Source of the DNA: Archegozetes longisetosus
Lineage: Eukaryota > Arthropoda > Arachnida > Sarcoptiformes > Trhypochthoniidae
Assembly (NCBI GenBank): GCA_018873245.2
Contig: JAEMBT020000006.1
Location: forward strand, 8,763,855-8,827,854
DNA: 64,000 bases
Reading direction: 5' to 3'
Shown: piece after piece, positions 1 through 13,645 of the stretch
Layout of the letters: each line of letters opens with the position of its first letter
Numbering within the stretch: position 1 is the first letter of the stretch
Notes under the pieces: generated by a model
What the model was told of the DNA's origin: nothing
The model's input: only the letters and a program-made list of their open reading frames with translations
The model's database searches: none
Program-made: the position numbers and the translations under genes

Positions 1-120
1 AGTACTGTTATATCTTAGCAAATGTTTGTCATAATTTCAAATAATCGACTCTAACATCAAGCTCATTTTTGTCAACTCATAGGTTTAGGTAGTACACCAA
101 TCAGAAGATTGAGGAAAACC

Positions 121-172
121 TAATCTAATCTAATCTGACCTAACCTAACCTAACCTAACCTAACCTAACCTA
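121..172. repeat. Interstitial telomere-like (CCTAA)n tract
   Basis: A run of degenerate TAATC units passes into about seven near-perfect CCTAA units, the complement of TTAGG. TTAGG is the ancestral arthropod telomere repeat. The tract is too short to be a telomere, so it is read as an interstitial remnant or simple repeat. Two- to three-unit CCTAA runs recur near 24150, 59490 and 63720. Confidence 0.8.
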
Positions 173-2174
173 GTATAGCATAGCAAAACATGATAAAAGT
201 CCATGAAGTGATTCAAAGTGAAGTCGTAATCTCGCTTAGCATTCATACAGATAAAAATGCTGAACTACTTTACTTTAGATTGTGTGTATTTTTCATGGTA
301 TTAATGAGCAGTTGAGTTGATTACTCTCTAAGAATCATTTGATACCATTCTGGCCAACTAATTTGCAATTTTTATGTAAATCCCTTTATAATGATCTTTC
401 CATTCTGTTTCTAATTCATTCGTTCCTAATTTTAGTGTAGGATTCAATCCTAAGATCATACTTTTGTTGGCTTCGAGCACTTATTTGACATTTTCTTTAT
501 TTTTCAAAACTAAGTCTGCTTTGAGAACTAAGTCTGTCTTCAGAACTAAGTCTGTATGGAAAGGATGAAATATCAGACCTCTTAAACATCTCGAAGTCAA
601 TATTTAAAGTAAATTTAATTATTATGTCAATAAAAAATCGATAGAGAGGTTTAGATCCCTAAACTTAAGAATGGCAATGATTTAAATGGAGAATTGAGTT
701 AATAGCACACAATTTCCTGACATCTGCTACACTCTTATATTTTTAGCCTCACTTTACATTCAATGCATTCGGCGTTTTCTTCAAACTTGCTTCCAACGAG
801 TCAAGCTTTTCACCAGCGATTCAATTACTTTATTGATTTATTTGAAAGGAAATAAGACCGATCTCCAGTTTATTTAACTTTGAACCACATTTATTTTACG
901 TGATCATAATTGTGTTAATAAGCGATGTTTGATCAAAAATTGTAGAGCTATCTGAATTGTAGAGCTATCTAAATTGTAGCCCTATCCAAAATGCTTATGG
1001 CGAAAATGAATATCATTGATTCGCAAATCAAATTACAGTTCACAACTATATTACGCTCAATCGTCTAAATTAGCTTTGAGTAGAAAAATCTAATTTTCAA
1101 TAAAACTATATCTAATTTAAATAACTCATCATAGCCCTTCTACACGTTTCTAAGTCTAATTGAATACTTGTGTAAATCTAGAAACAATCGATATTCAGTT
1201 TAACACCTAATCTTTTCCCTGTCCTAAGATATTGAATTAGGAAATATAGACATAAACCTAAAGGAATCATTTTGAATTATATAAAAAGTGTTTGATTCTA
1301 ATCTAAAGAAATATTGGTATTTCATATTTGTTTAATTTTAATACCAGTTGATTATGTCTCATTCAATATTAAACTTAGTAACACAATTGCATTTACAAGA
1401 GACTTTGGTAAACAAATGTTTATTTTATCTGAAACGTTGCATCTTTTCAGTTTCGTAAATGTTGTCGAGTGTGAATAAGCTGTTAATTAAAACTGACCAT
1501 AAATTAAATAAAACCCGTTTCATACCATAATAATTAAAGTTAATGCAGACATTGTGAGCGTATTACTTGACTTGAGTCGATCGTGCAAGTTTTGGCTTGT
1601 ATCTCTATATGGCTTCGAAAATAAAAGCACTGAATTTGATTGGGATGATAGAATAGTTAATTTAGGAAAAAAGCCATTATTTAAAGCTTGAGCTGGAAAG
1701 TATATAATTCTTGATATTTCGCTAATAGTCATCTGACTATTGAGTATGAAACAATGAAAGCTTATAGAGATACCAATAAATTTAAAGGACGCGTATGTCG
1801 TGCACGTTGTATAATAATCTGTTAAGTTATTTATTATTTGCTTTACTTAATTTTTTTAACACACCTAAAATGATTATTTGGGGACAACAATAGAAAAATG
1901 GGAGAGGCGTTAAATTTATCGATAAAAATCATACAATGAATCATAACCTGCTCTCACTATTTCTATCATTGATATTAATTAATAAAATGATTAATACTCT
2001 GAGTAATGCACTTTTTTGATTATACTCTAAAGTTATAAAACTATTAGCGCTTTGAAGGAAAAAATCGTTTTTGTTATTATAATTTCCTACAAAATCCTCA
2101 TGTATTAGAAAAAGTGTATCATCAAAATGATGAATGTTATCTTCCTTAACTATAGCTTAACTTAAAACATTATG

Positions 2175-2316
2175 CAGTCAAATCTTTCTAACTTTCATAC
2201 GCACTTAACTAGTTTTTTTATAAAAACAATATAAATCCCGTAGAAAATGGTGGCTTAATTGTTATTGATTTTTAAAAAGCACTTAACTACATGTTCAAGT
2301 TAGACAGGTTTGACTG
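2175..2316. mobile_element. Foldback MITE, copy 1 (TIR CAGTCAAAYCT)
   Basis: A 142-base element with terminal inverted repeats. The left end reads CAGTCAAATCTTTCTAACTT and the complement of the right end reads CAGTCAAACCTGTCTAACTT. It shares its central section (GGCTTAATTGTTATTGATT) with the copy at 47263-47402. The right flank is TA and the left flank is TG, so a TA target duplication is probable but mutated. There is no coding capacity. Ends beginning CAGT and TA targets are typical of non-autonomous Tc1/mariner/pogo-type elements; that assignment is inference. Confidence 0.75.
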
Positions 2317-2997
2317 TAGCTCGCAATAACAGGAAAGAGGAATTTTTATAGAATATTTTAGTATTTCTGAAAAAAAACAATAAAATCAATGTCTTTTACA
2401 TTTAAAACAGTGTCAAAGATTATTAAATGGGAAAAGTCACGCAAAGTAACAATTTGGGGAAAAAGGTTAATCTTATATTGAATTTGGATGAAAATAATGT
2501 GACAAAAAAGATTGCATATGACAGGAGTCAATAAAAGAGTTTAGGTGAGAGATATAAAAATATAAAAAGATAACATTCTGTTTAAAATCCAATACGTAAA
2601 TACAGAATACTATTCCCAGGGATACATAAGTATTACATTGCGAATTGAATGTGAAATATTTTGCAAGCATTTACAATAGCCTATAGAAGACGTTCTCTAG
2701 TAATTCGATACTTCCTTTGAGGCCATCATGTCATTCAGCATGAAGAATAGCAATGATATACGGATGTTAGCAGTACAGGAAAGATTGGCTGATGTTATGT
2801 TACTTTCGTTACCGGATATATATGATAGTCATATTCGGTTTTCATGTCATTATTGCGTTACTTTATTGTCCGCTTTATTTCATATCTCATTCTCTGTCTA
2901 AGAACATTATTTAGCAATTGGCACCTCTAATACTGCATCACTAAATTGCGATCAATTTATTTAACTATTTTGCTCATATACTGTTCATCTGGATTAT

Positions 2998-3102
2998 GAG
3001 CTAACTGTAAGAATATGGGAGTTAGCTAAGAGCTAACTGTAAGAATATTAGGACTAGCTGTAAGAATATGAGAGCTAACTGTAAGTATACGAGAGCTAAA
3101 TG
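2998..3102. repeat. Imperfect tandem repeat, unit near GAGCTAACTGTAAGAATAT
   Basis: About five imperfect copies of a 20-22 base unit built on GAGCTAACTGTAAGAATAT. No coding frame runs through it. Confidence 0.8.
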
Positions 3103-5109
3103 TTAGACAAGAGCATGCGTTAAGTAAAATCCTAAAAAAGTGCAATCAACCGACTCATAAATTGACTGAAACGGGTCATCTCACGAGAATGTGTTAAATA
3201 CCATTGATATCAATTCCTTCTTCATTGTATTAGTGCATAAATGCTTTTATTATAGCTAAATATTAGAGCTGACGACTAAGACCTCTGCGAAATGCAGTGC
3301 ACTATTCAACGAATATCTTATTATACCAGAGCTCCTCATTATTATATGAATGAATTTCGCTCTTGCCATACATGCAGTCAAATATCGAGGGCTCTCAAAA
3401 GAATATCTTAAATACCATTTATAGCAAAAAGTCCCTTCGGTTACCAATTTTTCATTCCCAAATCTCTGGACGCACTTGGCTTTGATGGTATTGGATGAAA
3501 TCTTTATTGAGTACTAATTTGATTACACAATATTTCTAGCTTAAATAATAATATATTCCAACTTTTAATATATTCTCAAGCATTTTTAACGCAAATTTCA
3601 ACTATTTAAGTGACTGGCATAGCAAAAACCACTTTATCTAATTTAGACTTTTTTCAAAAACAAAAATTTTAATGCTTTTGCTAACGAGTAAGTTTATTGT
3701 TGGTTAACTTCTGTTGTAATTAATGGGTTCTCTCAGTTGATGAACACTCAATTAAGAATTTTGATGAAGGAATTTGCCAAACAATTACTAAATTAATGTC
3801 AACACCTCAACTTAAACTGCAAATTATGAGATTTCTAACATCAGAGTATTAAGATGTCAAGATCAACAGTTGAAATTTTATCTTCTAACTCCTTTAATCT
3901 TTTTATGATGGTTCATATTGTTTGGAAATATTGTTTGCATAGCTAATTTAAACATTAGTAATATTAATCAATTATATACATATATATTCAAACAGATATT
4001 CGATTTGATTAATTTAGAAAAGTATTCACCAACAGTTATCGATTCAGTAGTTTTAAAATTAGATTTCAAATTGAGTATTATTAGACAAGTTTAATATGAT
4101 CTCTTGAGGCTATAATAGTACCAGAATCCGGACATCTGGCAACCGATGTTATTAACTGAATACCGATAGATCTATATTGCAAGCATTGAAGTAAATGCTT
4201 CACCGATTCTTATACAGAGTACTCAACACATCGGACTATAACACCCTTTACTTCAGTAATTGAATTAAAGCTAACTTGAAACAGAAAAAGGACTGCAATT
4301 ATTAGTGTCAGAATGTTCTTTCATTAAAATTAGCAAATATATGTCAGTCAACCAGAAACCTAATAAACGATAAATTAATAACAATAAGGCTATCAAAAAG
4401 AGAGCGGAGAGAAAAACAAGTTGTCAACTAGATTACTAAAATCCGATTGGAATATTTTCAACAACAAGTCAATTCTGAAAGTAAGGCTGAAAGAAGCCAC
4501 TTTTTCCAAGCCAACCTAAAGCTGCAATTACATGAAGTCGCATAAATTTATGCATCTTTTTAATTATTAATCCTTAAACAGTAAATGATAGGATGCGTTG
4601 AAACCATTTCAATAATTGATGTACATTTTGAAAATTAAGTCGTTTAATCTCTGGCTGAAAATGCAAACTAATTCTAAACTACACTCATTTGAGATAAGTT
4701 TTCCAGATATTCTTTCGGGATGTGTAAAACTTGCAAAATTATGGAATAAATATATTAATTAAAATTTAATTAAAAGTTATATTACACTTCATATATTGCA
4801 CTACACTTTTCGCGATTAATCTACAGAATATTCTTTACATGCAATATTTTAAATTGAAGCTCAAATCTTGAGAGTCGTTGTGATATTCCCTGTTCTGAAG
4901 TGTCATATTTTATTTGACTATACGCTTGATTATAAGCATAACTAAATAACTTCTGCAATAGTATCCAGATATTATGCTTAGCTTGCATTTAAGTGAATGT
5001 CTGATAATTTATTATTAATGTAGTTTCTCTTTACATGTGATCGAGTCAATGCAATAAAGTGCTATATCTCATTGAATTAACATTACAGATAAGACTTGAA
5101 GGCACTGAC

Positions 5110-5268
5110 TCAACCATCTATAATTATGTATATACTTATGTAGATATATATACTATATACATATGCTATATATATCTACAATTATGTATATACTTAGGTA
5201 GATGTATATTTTATTTACATCTATAATTATATATATACTCATATAGATATATATGCTATATACATATA
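5110..5268. repeat. AT-rich degenerate repeat (TATACTTATGTAGATATATA)
   Basis: Three diverged copies of a block of about 50 bases alternating TCTATAATTATGTATATAC with TAGATATATA and ACATATGC. The sequence is almost pure A/T and partly self-complementary, so cruciform or slippage structure is possible. Confidence 0.7.
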
Positions 5269-5653
5269 TAACATTCTTGGTACCTAAGATTCTGTACATA
5301 TACGAGATTCTGAAATGACAGCTTATTTAACGCAATACTCAAGCGATTCAATAGAATTGTGTAGTTTTTTCATAGAGATTATGTCTCATAACTGCTGCTT
5401 TTAATTTAATATATCTTCCATTTTCTTATATCAATAGGGAGTAGAAGAGGAGCCACTTTTTGTCATGATTGACATGTTTTCTGTTTGTCTGACTAGTTTC
5501 TGTCATATCGATAACTGACTAATGCGTTGTTCGATTTGTTTCCTTCCTATTACGTCCGAAAAAGTACAAAATGATCAAATCCTAGCATTTATGGTAATAA
5601 CAACCTAAGAACTTGTCATCAAACAAAACCAATACTGAGAACCTACCAAAATG

Positions 5654-5729
5654 ACCAAAAGCTATGAAAATGAGCGAAAGCTATGAAAATGAGTGAAAGC
5701 TATGAAAATGACCGAAAGCTATGAAAACG
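5654..5729. repeat. 19-base tandem repeat, 4 copies
   Basis: Four adjacent 19-base units (consensus ASYGAAAGCTATGAAAATG) differing at a few positions each. The unit length is not a multiple of three, so no simple periodic peptide is implied. Confidence 0.85.
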
Positions 5730-7222
5730 ACCAATAGCCGCATTTTTGGTTTTGCGCGAATATTATCAGACTTAAATCATTGAAAATTGATTGCTCTGTA
5801 AGACGTAGAAAGTTGAAGTGGAAGCTTCGTAACTTAGAAATGATCTAAAAATAATGGTTCTTTATTTCTTTTGATATAGCAATTAAAGTGATATGATATA
5901 AGAGACCATTTATATAGAGATGAACAAAATAAGAAATTATATGGTTTATGGTTCAGACCACATACAAAATTAAAACTCTAACTAAACTTGCTTGTTTCTT
6001 TTAACCCAAAATAAGTCTGATTTGTATGAGAATAGACTAGTTTTTAAAATAGATATTTTCTATTGAAAGCTTGCTTTCCAAAGATATTCATCTAGATTGA
6101 AATACTAAAATAAGCCATAAACACATGAGCCTCTTTTAATCAAAACCAAATTGAAGGATTAAGTCAACTGAAAATACTATTACATAGATTTATGGAAAAA
6201 ACATTCTACTCTTCTATTTAATGATAACAATTTATTTAATAAGCAAAGTATTTGATGGCAATTTTGTTTATTAGTCGTTTGTACGTAAATTAATGTGTCT
6301 CACTAATGATAATTTAATATAAATTTAATGATATTTTAGCTAAAAAGTTCAATAATTATTGAACGTAACAAAATCATAATGATTTTTGATAATGACTTAA
6401 AACGAAAATATGCGCAATAAATCTAACTTGATTTTCAAATAGACAACCATTTTTATCAAACCCTACCCAAATATTGTTCACCTAGATACTTCACTCATTT
6501 ATAGATTGACATTTTTAACTGTTTCACTACCTTCTTGTCAAATCTCATCTTCTAACCGATCAAGTATGGAAAATTTCTCTAAAATTTTAAATGAATTATC
6601 AAATATATTTCACTTTACTAATGTGTTTCGCGTCAAATGGTTTAGAAAATTGTCTAAAAATATATTAACGGAAATAAATGAATAAAATAGAAATGTGTAA
6701 AATTATATTAATGTAGATTATGGTTAAAAAGCTATTTATCTCATAAAAAGCTGAAAATGTTCAAATAATGGAGTCTATAGTTGGCATTTGTATGAAAACC
6801 ATTAATAAAGTTGTTATCGTGATCCAAATATTTTCACTAACAATACAACAGTTTAAGAGTATTTCTAAGTATAACTCCTCCAAATGGCATTCAATTTTGG
6901 CGTTTCAATTTGTTTGTCCAAACTCAGTAAATATTCGTATGTATATTAAACAGAAAACAAAGTTAAATTAGGAAGAGCATTAGAAAAGTTATCCAGAAGT
7001 TTAAAGCGAATTTAGTAAATTTAAAGAAACTGGTTTTAAAGAGGCATTCAGTTGTGAAAAGGGTTTGGCAAATGCGAAAATGTTTGAAAGCATTGTTTGA
7101 TAGTGTTAGCACTAACGTATAGAATCAATAATTGCGTTTGACATTACAAAGACAAATGTTCGAGCTTTTACAATCGATTCGATTATTTTTGCATATGAAC
7201 CCAACTCCATTGTCTTATTTGA

Positions 7223-7274
7223 CATTAATATACTTTCAGACGTTAATATACTTTCAGACCTTAATATACTTTCA
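7223..7274. repeat. 18-base tandem repeat, 3 copies
   Basis: Three units of TTAATATACTTTCAGACN. The minus strand reads an in-frame SESIL-type hexapeptide repeat, but it shows no domain and no splice context. Confidence 0.8.
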
Positions 7275-7399
7275 TCTAATTTTTGTAATAAATCAACAGA
7301 AATTCGTTTAAATTGCAAATCATGTGTCAAATACATTAATATCTTGGAGTAAAGTTTAGTTTTAAATGAAAATTATGGAAAGTATACAAACATAGTGAA

Positions 7400-7466
7400 G
7401 TGAGTGCCATAAAGTGTTATCTCTGATTCATAATAGCATTAGAGATAGGACTTTGTAGCGTTAACC
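7400..7466. repeat. Foldback repeat family B, copy 1
   Basis: The left arm AGTGCCATAAAGTGTTATCT pairs with the complement of the right arm, AACGCTACAAAGTCCTATCT. Related arms occur at 19295-19359 and 24401-24483. The size and palindromic form suggest a small MITE or MITE remnant. Confidence 0.5.
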
Positions 7467-9877
7467 TAATCATGTGTGTTCTATGGGCTTCTTATTAGGT
7501 TTGCATGAGTTGTAAAAACTTAAGCCTTCAATGTGCGAATGACAGCTCTTTTCAACGAGTCTAGTCTATAGAGCATCTAAACTAAAGCAATAAACTTGAA
7601 TAAGATTTTCAGTATGAACTTAAACGTTTGTCATAAACATTTTCATTGAATACATCAAAGTATAAATATTTGAATTTTCATGATAATAGAGCACTTGACA
7701 TGTGTTCTTATTTCAAAGAGTTTGAAAAACTGAATTTTCGTTTCGCATGCATTCTTCGGATTTTAGATATCTTCACAAATATGATAATGTAAAGGATGAG
7801 TTCTTTAAAATTTTCTACCATCAAGTTAATTATATAGATATCATAAATTGGACCAAAACATTCTAGTTAGCTATCAATCATTCAGTCAGCTAAGACAGAT
7901 GCCCAATCATCACTCAGCTTTTCGATGAGAAATAGCAATCATTCTTGCACGAGCATCATCATAAATTTTACTTATACTTCAAAAAATTACAGTTGCATGC
8001 TGAAAGCCAATCTATGTTTGTTCTAATCTCTTTAGTGAAATATTTTAATTCTACCAATTTGTAAGTGTTTTATTGTATCTCAATATGCTTTTGGTGCAAT
8101 TTAGCTCAAGTTGTCAGAAATATCATATTTTATAATAACTTCAAATTTGATACAATCATTTAATTCACTGTTTCTGTCTTACGATTAATTATAGAAGTTT
8201 AATCAGATTTAAATTAAGTTCTGTTCAGATTATTATTGGATATGTGGACGTAATTCTCAACTGAGCAAAACTCAATCAAATGATTGACTCGAAGGAAAAA
8301 TTTCAAATCTAGAAATTTGATGAGATCGAGGAAAAAATATAAAGTATTTTGTTAAGAGATATTCTTAATCAATGGGATTTGGTTTGCTTGATTTGAAGAA
8401 AATTGGAAACTCGATTGGATTCGTTCCTTAATCCTAAACTTTTGAGGAATAGACCGAGTTATTAGTTGATTATAAATAGTCAGTCTTATCGATTGTGAGC
8501 GTTTATCATTCTTAATTTGATTTTCTGGGCTATGAATAAAATCAATCTAAACCTCTTATATAACAATACATTCTGAGCAAGTTTTATGTCCACATTTGGC
8601 TCATATTCCTTCTTATTCTAATACTCATTATATGATACGTAGTTTTAAAACCATATATTTGTTTGGATATCGTTGAAGCTAAATTTAATACAAAACAATT
8701 GTAAATAAAAAGTAATGCTTTCCAAGTTAGAGAAAACTAAGCAAATTGGCGTAACCTTTGATACTGAGAGTAATAGATCTCTATTGACTTCTAACTTATT
8801 AGTTTAAATTTAAGGTCTCAAGATATACGATTGATTAAATTTGGACTTTTATACCTAACTTTAACTCTAAAACTTATTTATTTGTTTTCATTCAACAGCA
8901 TTCATTAGATATACTTATTTAATTCAATTTCATGGATTATTTTCTTTGACCCAACTCACAGGTCAGGCATTTAGAGTCCAACTATTCTCACTAATTTCAA
9001 GCGCAACTATTTTAGCATAACTTTAACTGCAAAAATTCTCCTCAATTTCAACTACGACTATTCTGTTGAACTTTGGAGCGCAAGAATTTGTTCAATTTAA
9101 GGTTGTAAAGATAGTCGAGAGACTAGTTAATAAAGGGAATCTAAGTTTCTTATTAGTTGAAATTTACAATTTTAAGCTAACTCGAATATTTCATAATAAA
9201 TTGCTTGATTCCATTGAAGTTATTAAATTTATTTGTAAATGAGTTTACTTTTCAAATGAGATACATTTTATACATACTTCTTAAGCGTGAGAGAACCAAA
9301 TTTCTCACAGTATTTTATAGAAAATTCTTTTACTGCTCGTGTTCGGAACAGTTGAATGAATTAAATAAAGTTTATATTCTGGTCATATTGAATTTCACTT
9401 TGAGACGCATACCTCAACTGAAAGAATTTTAAACTTTTCTTTATGTACTTGAGCAACGCAAATATTCCCTACACTGACACTCGAATTCACTCATATGTAT
9501 TATAATAGCTTTATAGTTGAATAACTTATTAATTTTTATTAATACTATCGGGAAATAAAGCGCTTATTGTTATGTGATATAACTTTGGGCGCGGACAAAC
9601 AGTTAGAGAATAGTTTGCAAAAAAAGTTAAAAATTAGATTAATTGTACGACAGGGGCCAGTTTTGAGCTCTCGCTATTTGAATATAATTCTAAATTGAGT
9701 TAATTACTTGTTTGGTAATTTATTTGATTTATATAAGCTCACTCATCCGTTACTATTAATCTTCGATCTCCAGAATTTATTTAAATAAGGTTTCACAAAC
9801 GTATTTATTTACTCAGAGCTAAGACAAACAGCCTTGGAAATAACTTTCAGCTTCTTATCAGTATTCAATTTAGAGAA

Positions 9878-9956
9878 ATGTTGCCTTAAATTTAGCAAAG
9901 CCTTGCTTTAAATTTAGAAAAGTGTTGCCTTAAATTTAAAAAATGTTGCCCTAAAT
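9878..9956. repeat. Imperfect 22-25 base tandem repeat
   Basis: Four diverged copies of a unit around AATGTTGCCTTAAATTTAG. Confidence 0.65.
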
Positions 9957-10679
9957 ACTTATTGCATAAGTAAATTCTATTTACGTGAAATGTTTTTCAC
10001 AAAATTTCAATTAAGTAAAGTCACAATGAAAACAGATTTGTTTCAAGAATTAGCATAAGTATCGAAATAGAAATAAGTTATTAAATATTTGAAAATCAGA
10101 TCAACTTATCAGTAGTAAAGCTGACTCAGAATGAAGGGATATAAGGAGTGAGAGCGTTTAGAAAAACATTTCATACTAGGCAAAGGATTGAGTTAGTAAA
10201 ATAATCGTTTCAAAATAGTCATGTTTACTTTAGAAGTTACTATTTATTATATTTTCAGTTTATCTAAATATTCATACATACCATCATCGATGCAATCGTA
10301 CGTTTTTATGAACATTAGAGCGACAAATGACACAACAAAGTTTCTCATTATCACTTTTATCACTATTTCATTAATTAATAACTTCTATTTTTAAACCTTA
10401 TAGTCAGATCAAGTTTCATTCAAAGTTATCAAATAACCTTCAGTATTAACTTATTAATAACTTATTAATCAGTTATTCGATAGTTTACTTTCACATATTG
10501 AGCTTAACAATCAAATAGAGAGTCAATAGTCTTATAATATGCACATATTCTCTCATAAAAATCATATTAACAATTCAAAGTTTCGTTTAATGAAACATAT
10601 ACACTGACAAATGACAATACTATCATAATTTAGCATTGATTTGCAATTGCGGCCGAGTGCTTACCAGAAGCAAACTTAC

Positions 10680-10848
10680 CAAAAGCAGAACAACATAAAC
10701 TGAACAACTGATGAGTAGCAGTTAAGTCAGTAAACTGTTTAATCGATGTTCAGAGTAGTGATATTGAAGAAGCAGGATTGAAAGCGTGCAACCTTGCCAG
10801 TCAAGCTGATGCTGAGCTGATTCATACATTGAGTGACTCCCTTTTATA
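10680..10848 (-). promoter_or_regulatory. Candidate minus-strand core promoter and first exon
   Basis: On the minus strand a TATA box (TATAAAAG, 10848-10841) is followed about 30 bases downstream by an initiator-like TCAGCTC with its A at 10818, the spacing expected for an arthropod core promoter. The presumed first exon ends at 10680 with a consensus donor (TTTTG|GTAAGT), and a second usable donor (TTCTG|GTAAGC) lies at 10665. A start ATG at 10696-10694 would read MLFCF before the first donor, perhaps the beginning of a signal peptide; an earlier ATG at about 10830 lies upstream of the presumed initiator. No downstream exon was identified, so the gene itself is unknown. Confidence 0.4.
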
Positions 10849-11894
10849 TTAGAAGAGATGCGATGCGCAAACACACTACTAGAATGAATGGCACTGATGT
10901 TAATATAAAGATAGCTCAGATCATCCCCTTATACCCGAACTATAGCTTTGGCATAACAACCGATCGCAAATGCTTTCTGGCATATGTATAGAAATATATT
11001 GACATCATTTTGTCGACTTGGCGTTCCTTTTTTGCTTATGTTTTTCGAGATGATGCCTAACGTTTTTTTTCTATCTGCCTAACTTCTGTCTGCCTAACTT
11101 CTCTTATATCTGCCTAACTTCTCTCCCATCTTCCCTCTCATGCTTGCAACTGATCTTCATCTGAACGCATTTTGCTCATTATTATGTATGAAATGTGGAA
11201 AGTCTGTCTGTTATAACGAATTCGGAGGCATAAGGAGTTGGAAATTTGAATTAGAAAAGCAATGCTGTGTTTGAGTCACCAATTTTCAGTTTACTTGCAA
11301 ATGAATTGAAGGCATAGGCTATGCTTTTTTAAGCAATCATCCATCTGTTTGGTTGGTCTTATTGGAGTGAAAGTTATATATGGATCAATTATCGGTGGAT
11401 CAATACGAATCAAAATTCAGAAAAAGAGAGCTTAGAAGCACTGACACTAGGGCTGAGAATAGGTTATTGCGATAGAATGAATACTGACTATGCTATCATT
11501 TCTAATACTGACTATACTATCATTTCTATTTCAACATCACTTTAATGGAATTTTTTTGTTCATTCAAGAAAAATAAAGAAACAGTTCTGACATTTTCTCT
11601 TTTGTTCCATTATTCTATATCAATATTAATTTAATTTTTAATGCCTGAATAACTGAGTAGTAGTGCTATCAATGCCTTAGGAGTGCAATGGAAAAAATCA
11701 TTTCAAACTCCAATATAAGCAAAAGCGGATACCATTTATAAAACAAATTTCTTATATCAGTTCTAAACTTATTCTTTCCTCCAAACTCATTGTCTGATGA
11801 CCAGAATTTTTTAAGTAAACTCGTTTCGACTACTGTTATCAATATAGAATCTTACAAGTATTTTCCTGTTAACGGATGCCATAAATTGTAGTTC

Positions 11895-12012
11895 ATCTCA
11901 TAGTATATCGTATAGAATATCTCATAGAACTTTGTATAGAATATCGCATAGAATATAGCATAGAATACTGCATAGAATATCGCCTAGAATGTCTCATAGA
12001 ATATCACAGAAT
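11895..12012. repeat. 14-16 base tandem repeat (CATAGAATATCG)
   Basis: About eight imperfect copies of CATAGAATATCGC in a row. Confidence 0.85.
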
Positions 12013-13496
12013 TGGTGAGCAATCAAATTCTTATTCTTATCTTAATGGTGTGCTCCCATGAAATATTGACTAGAAAAAAAGAACCAAAAAGTGCATAAAA
12101 TTAGTGGAGAGAGTGCTTGGTTTGCAGTTTCTTAAACTAAATTGGATTCTGGTATAAGTATATGATTAAGTGGTATTAGGTCGTAACTGCGATTAAACTA
12201 ACATTGAGATAAGACGTTATAGCACTTGCTCGGCCATAGAGAGAACAATAGAGTGAATAGTGTCCCACTTTGATTAAAACATAACACAGTTGTGCACTTT
12301 ATCAAATCCGAAGGATCTATAATAGAGATCTTAACTTAACTGCAAATAAGACTTGTCGAGTTAAGTAAATTAATTGAAAAGTTTGATATAAGTTTAGCGG
12401 AATAACTGAGAAAAAAAAATTCAGAATACTTTATGTATGAGTACTATTAGAAGCAAAATATATCTTATGTTTGTTAACGACTTCAACCATGTATTGTACA
12501 ACTAGAGTATTGTTAGAAAGGCAATGACTATAACCTATTGTTTTCTTTATAAATGTTTATACTGTTAGAGTACAAAGAGGTGCGCTCAAAGATTCCAACG
12601 ATTCCCTCGACACCGTTATATATACATTACATTCAACCCAATAGAAATGCATTTACGACTAAACTTCTGTTCACTTCAGTTCTCTTCTCTATATACTGAG
12701 CAATCATATTAATAATTCTCTACCTTTATATTAATTATTCTTTACTTTTCCGAATAAATTACTTAATAATAGCCAACAAATGAAAGTCAAAACAAATGAT
12801 TAATTAGTAAAATAGGAATAATTAAGAAGATGTTTGAGGGATAATTAAGTTTATTTAATGTTTTTTCAAGCATAAAATAGTTTGGCATTAAGTAATTTAA
12901 TAAATAGATTGCAAGTATAGGAAGTGAGACAAGTCTTAAGTAGAGCTGAGGCATCAAATTTTGTTGTGACGCTCAAATTCAAACTATGATTTATAACTTT
13001 TCCGTTAAGATTATACCCAACTCCTCAAAACTTGATTTATTAGCTCCCATTCAAAGATCAGATGAATACTTTTCTAATTTAAGTCACTTTCTAGAAGTTG
13101 ACAGTTTTCTATCGGATTGTTGCTTATGTTTTCAACGTTTAACAAAAAACGGAAATCACATTTAAATTAGTCAATTTGCTTACTAACTAATTATTTGCAT
13201 ATATCTACTCGGTTTGCAGCAAAAATTCAGTTTGAAAATGAGGCGAAGTAGTTTTTAAAATGTTTATATTTATAAGAATAGACAATAATGTAATATCTTA
13301 AGCATTTAGAGTGTGAGTGCATGAGATATCAGTTATTAAAAGTATTACTTAAGAAAATGAAACTTGTTGTTAAAGGTTATGATTGGTTGGTGGAAAAGTT
13401 AAGTTAATAGTACTCCTAATACTTATATTAGTTCTAGAAATGATTTCTATCAGCAAAATAAAGAACCTTGGACCCCTTACAGCGATGAGTTATAGC

Positions 13497-13612
13497 TCAA
13501 GTACTGTATAGTAAGTAATACGTAGTAAGCATAGTATAGCAACTAACGTGTAGTAGGCATACTACAGTAAGTAATGTTTCCCAAACATTGTATAGTAAGT
13601 AATGTTTCGTAA
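13497..13612. repeat. Degenerate repeat GTATAGTAAGTAAT
   Basis: Repeated GTATAGTAAGTAATRYGTAG units in an imperfect array, in the intron just 3' of the last paralog exon found on the minus strand. Confidence 0.65.
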
Positions 13613-13645
13613 AGACGAGCGCTTTCAATAAGCAATTATACTTAC

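Larger units (their letters stand above)
173..10679. other. Gene-poor AT-rich region
   Basis: No gene could be recognised here. Contents are the repeats listed separately, one mobile element copy at 2175-2316, one foldback at about 7400-7466, and scattered short chance reading frames without family resemblance or codon bias. A small open frame at 2704-2904 is listed under findings. Missing 3' exons of the minus-strand lachesin paralog, or exons downstream of the 10.8 kb minus-strand promoter, could lie here, but I did not find them. Confidence 0.5.
10849..13645. other. Non-coding region with repeats
   Basis: A pyrimidine-rich stretch with repeated TCTGCCTAACTTCT sits at 11075-11135. A 24-base duplication (GAATACTGACTATRCTATCA) lies at about 11478-11530 and a tandem repeat at 11895-12012. 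The Ig3 and tail exons of the minus-strand lachesin paralog were looked for here and not found. Confidence 0.5.
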
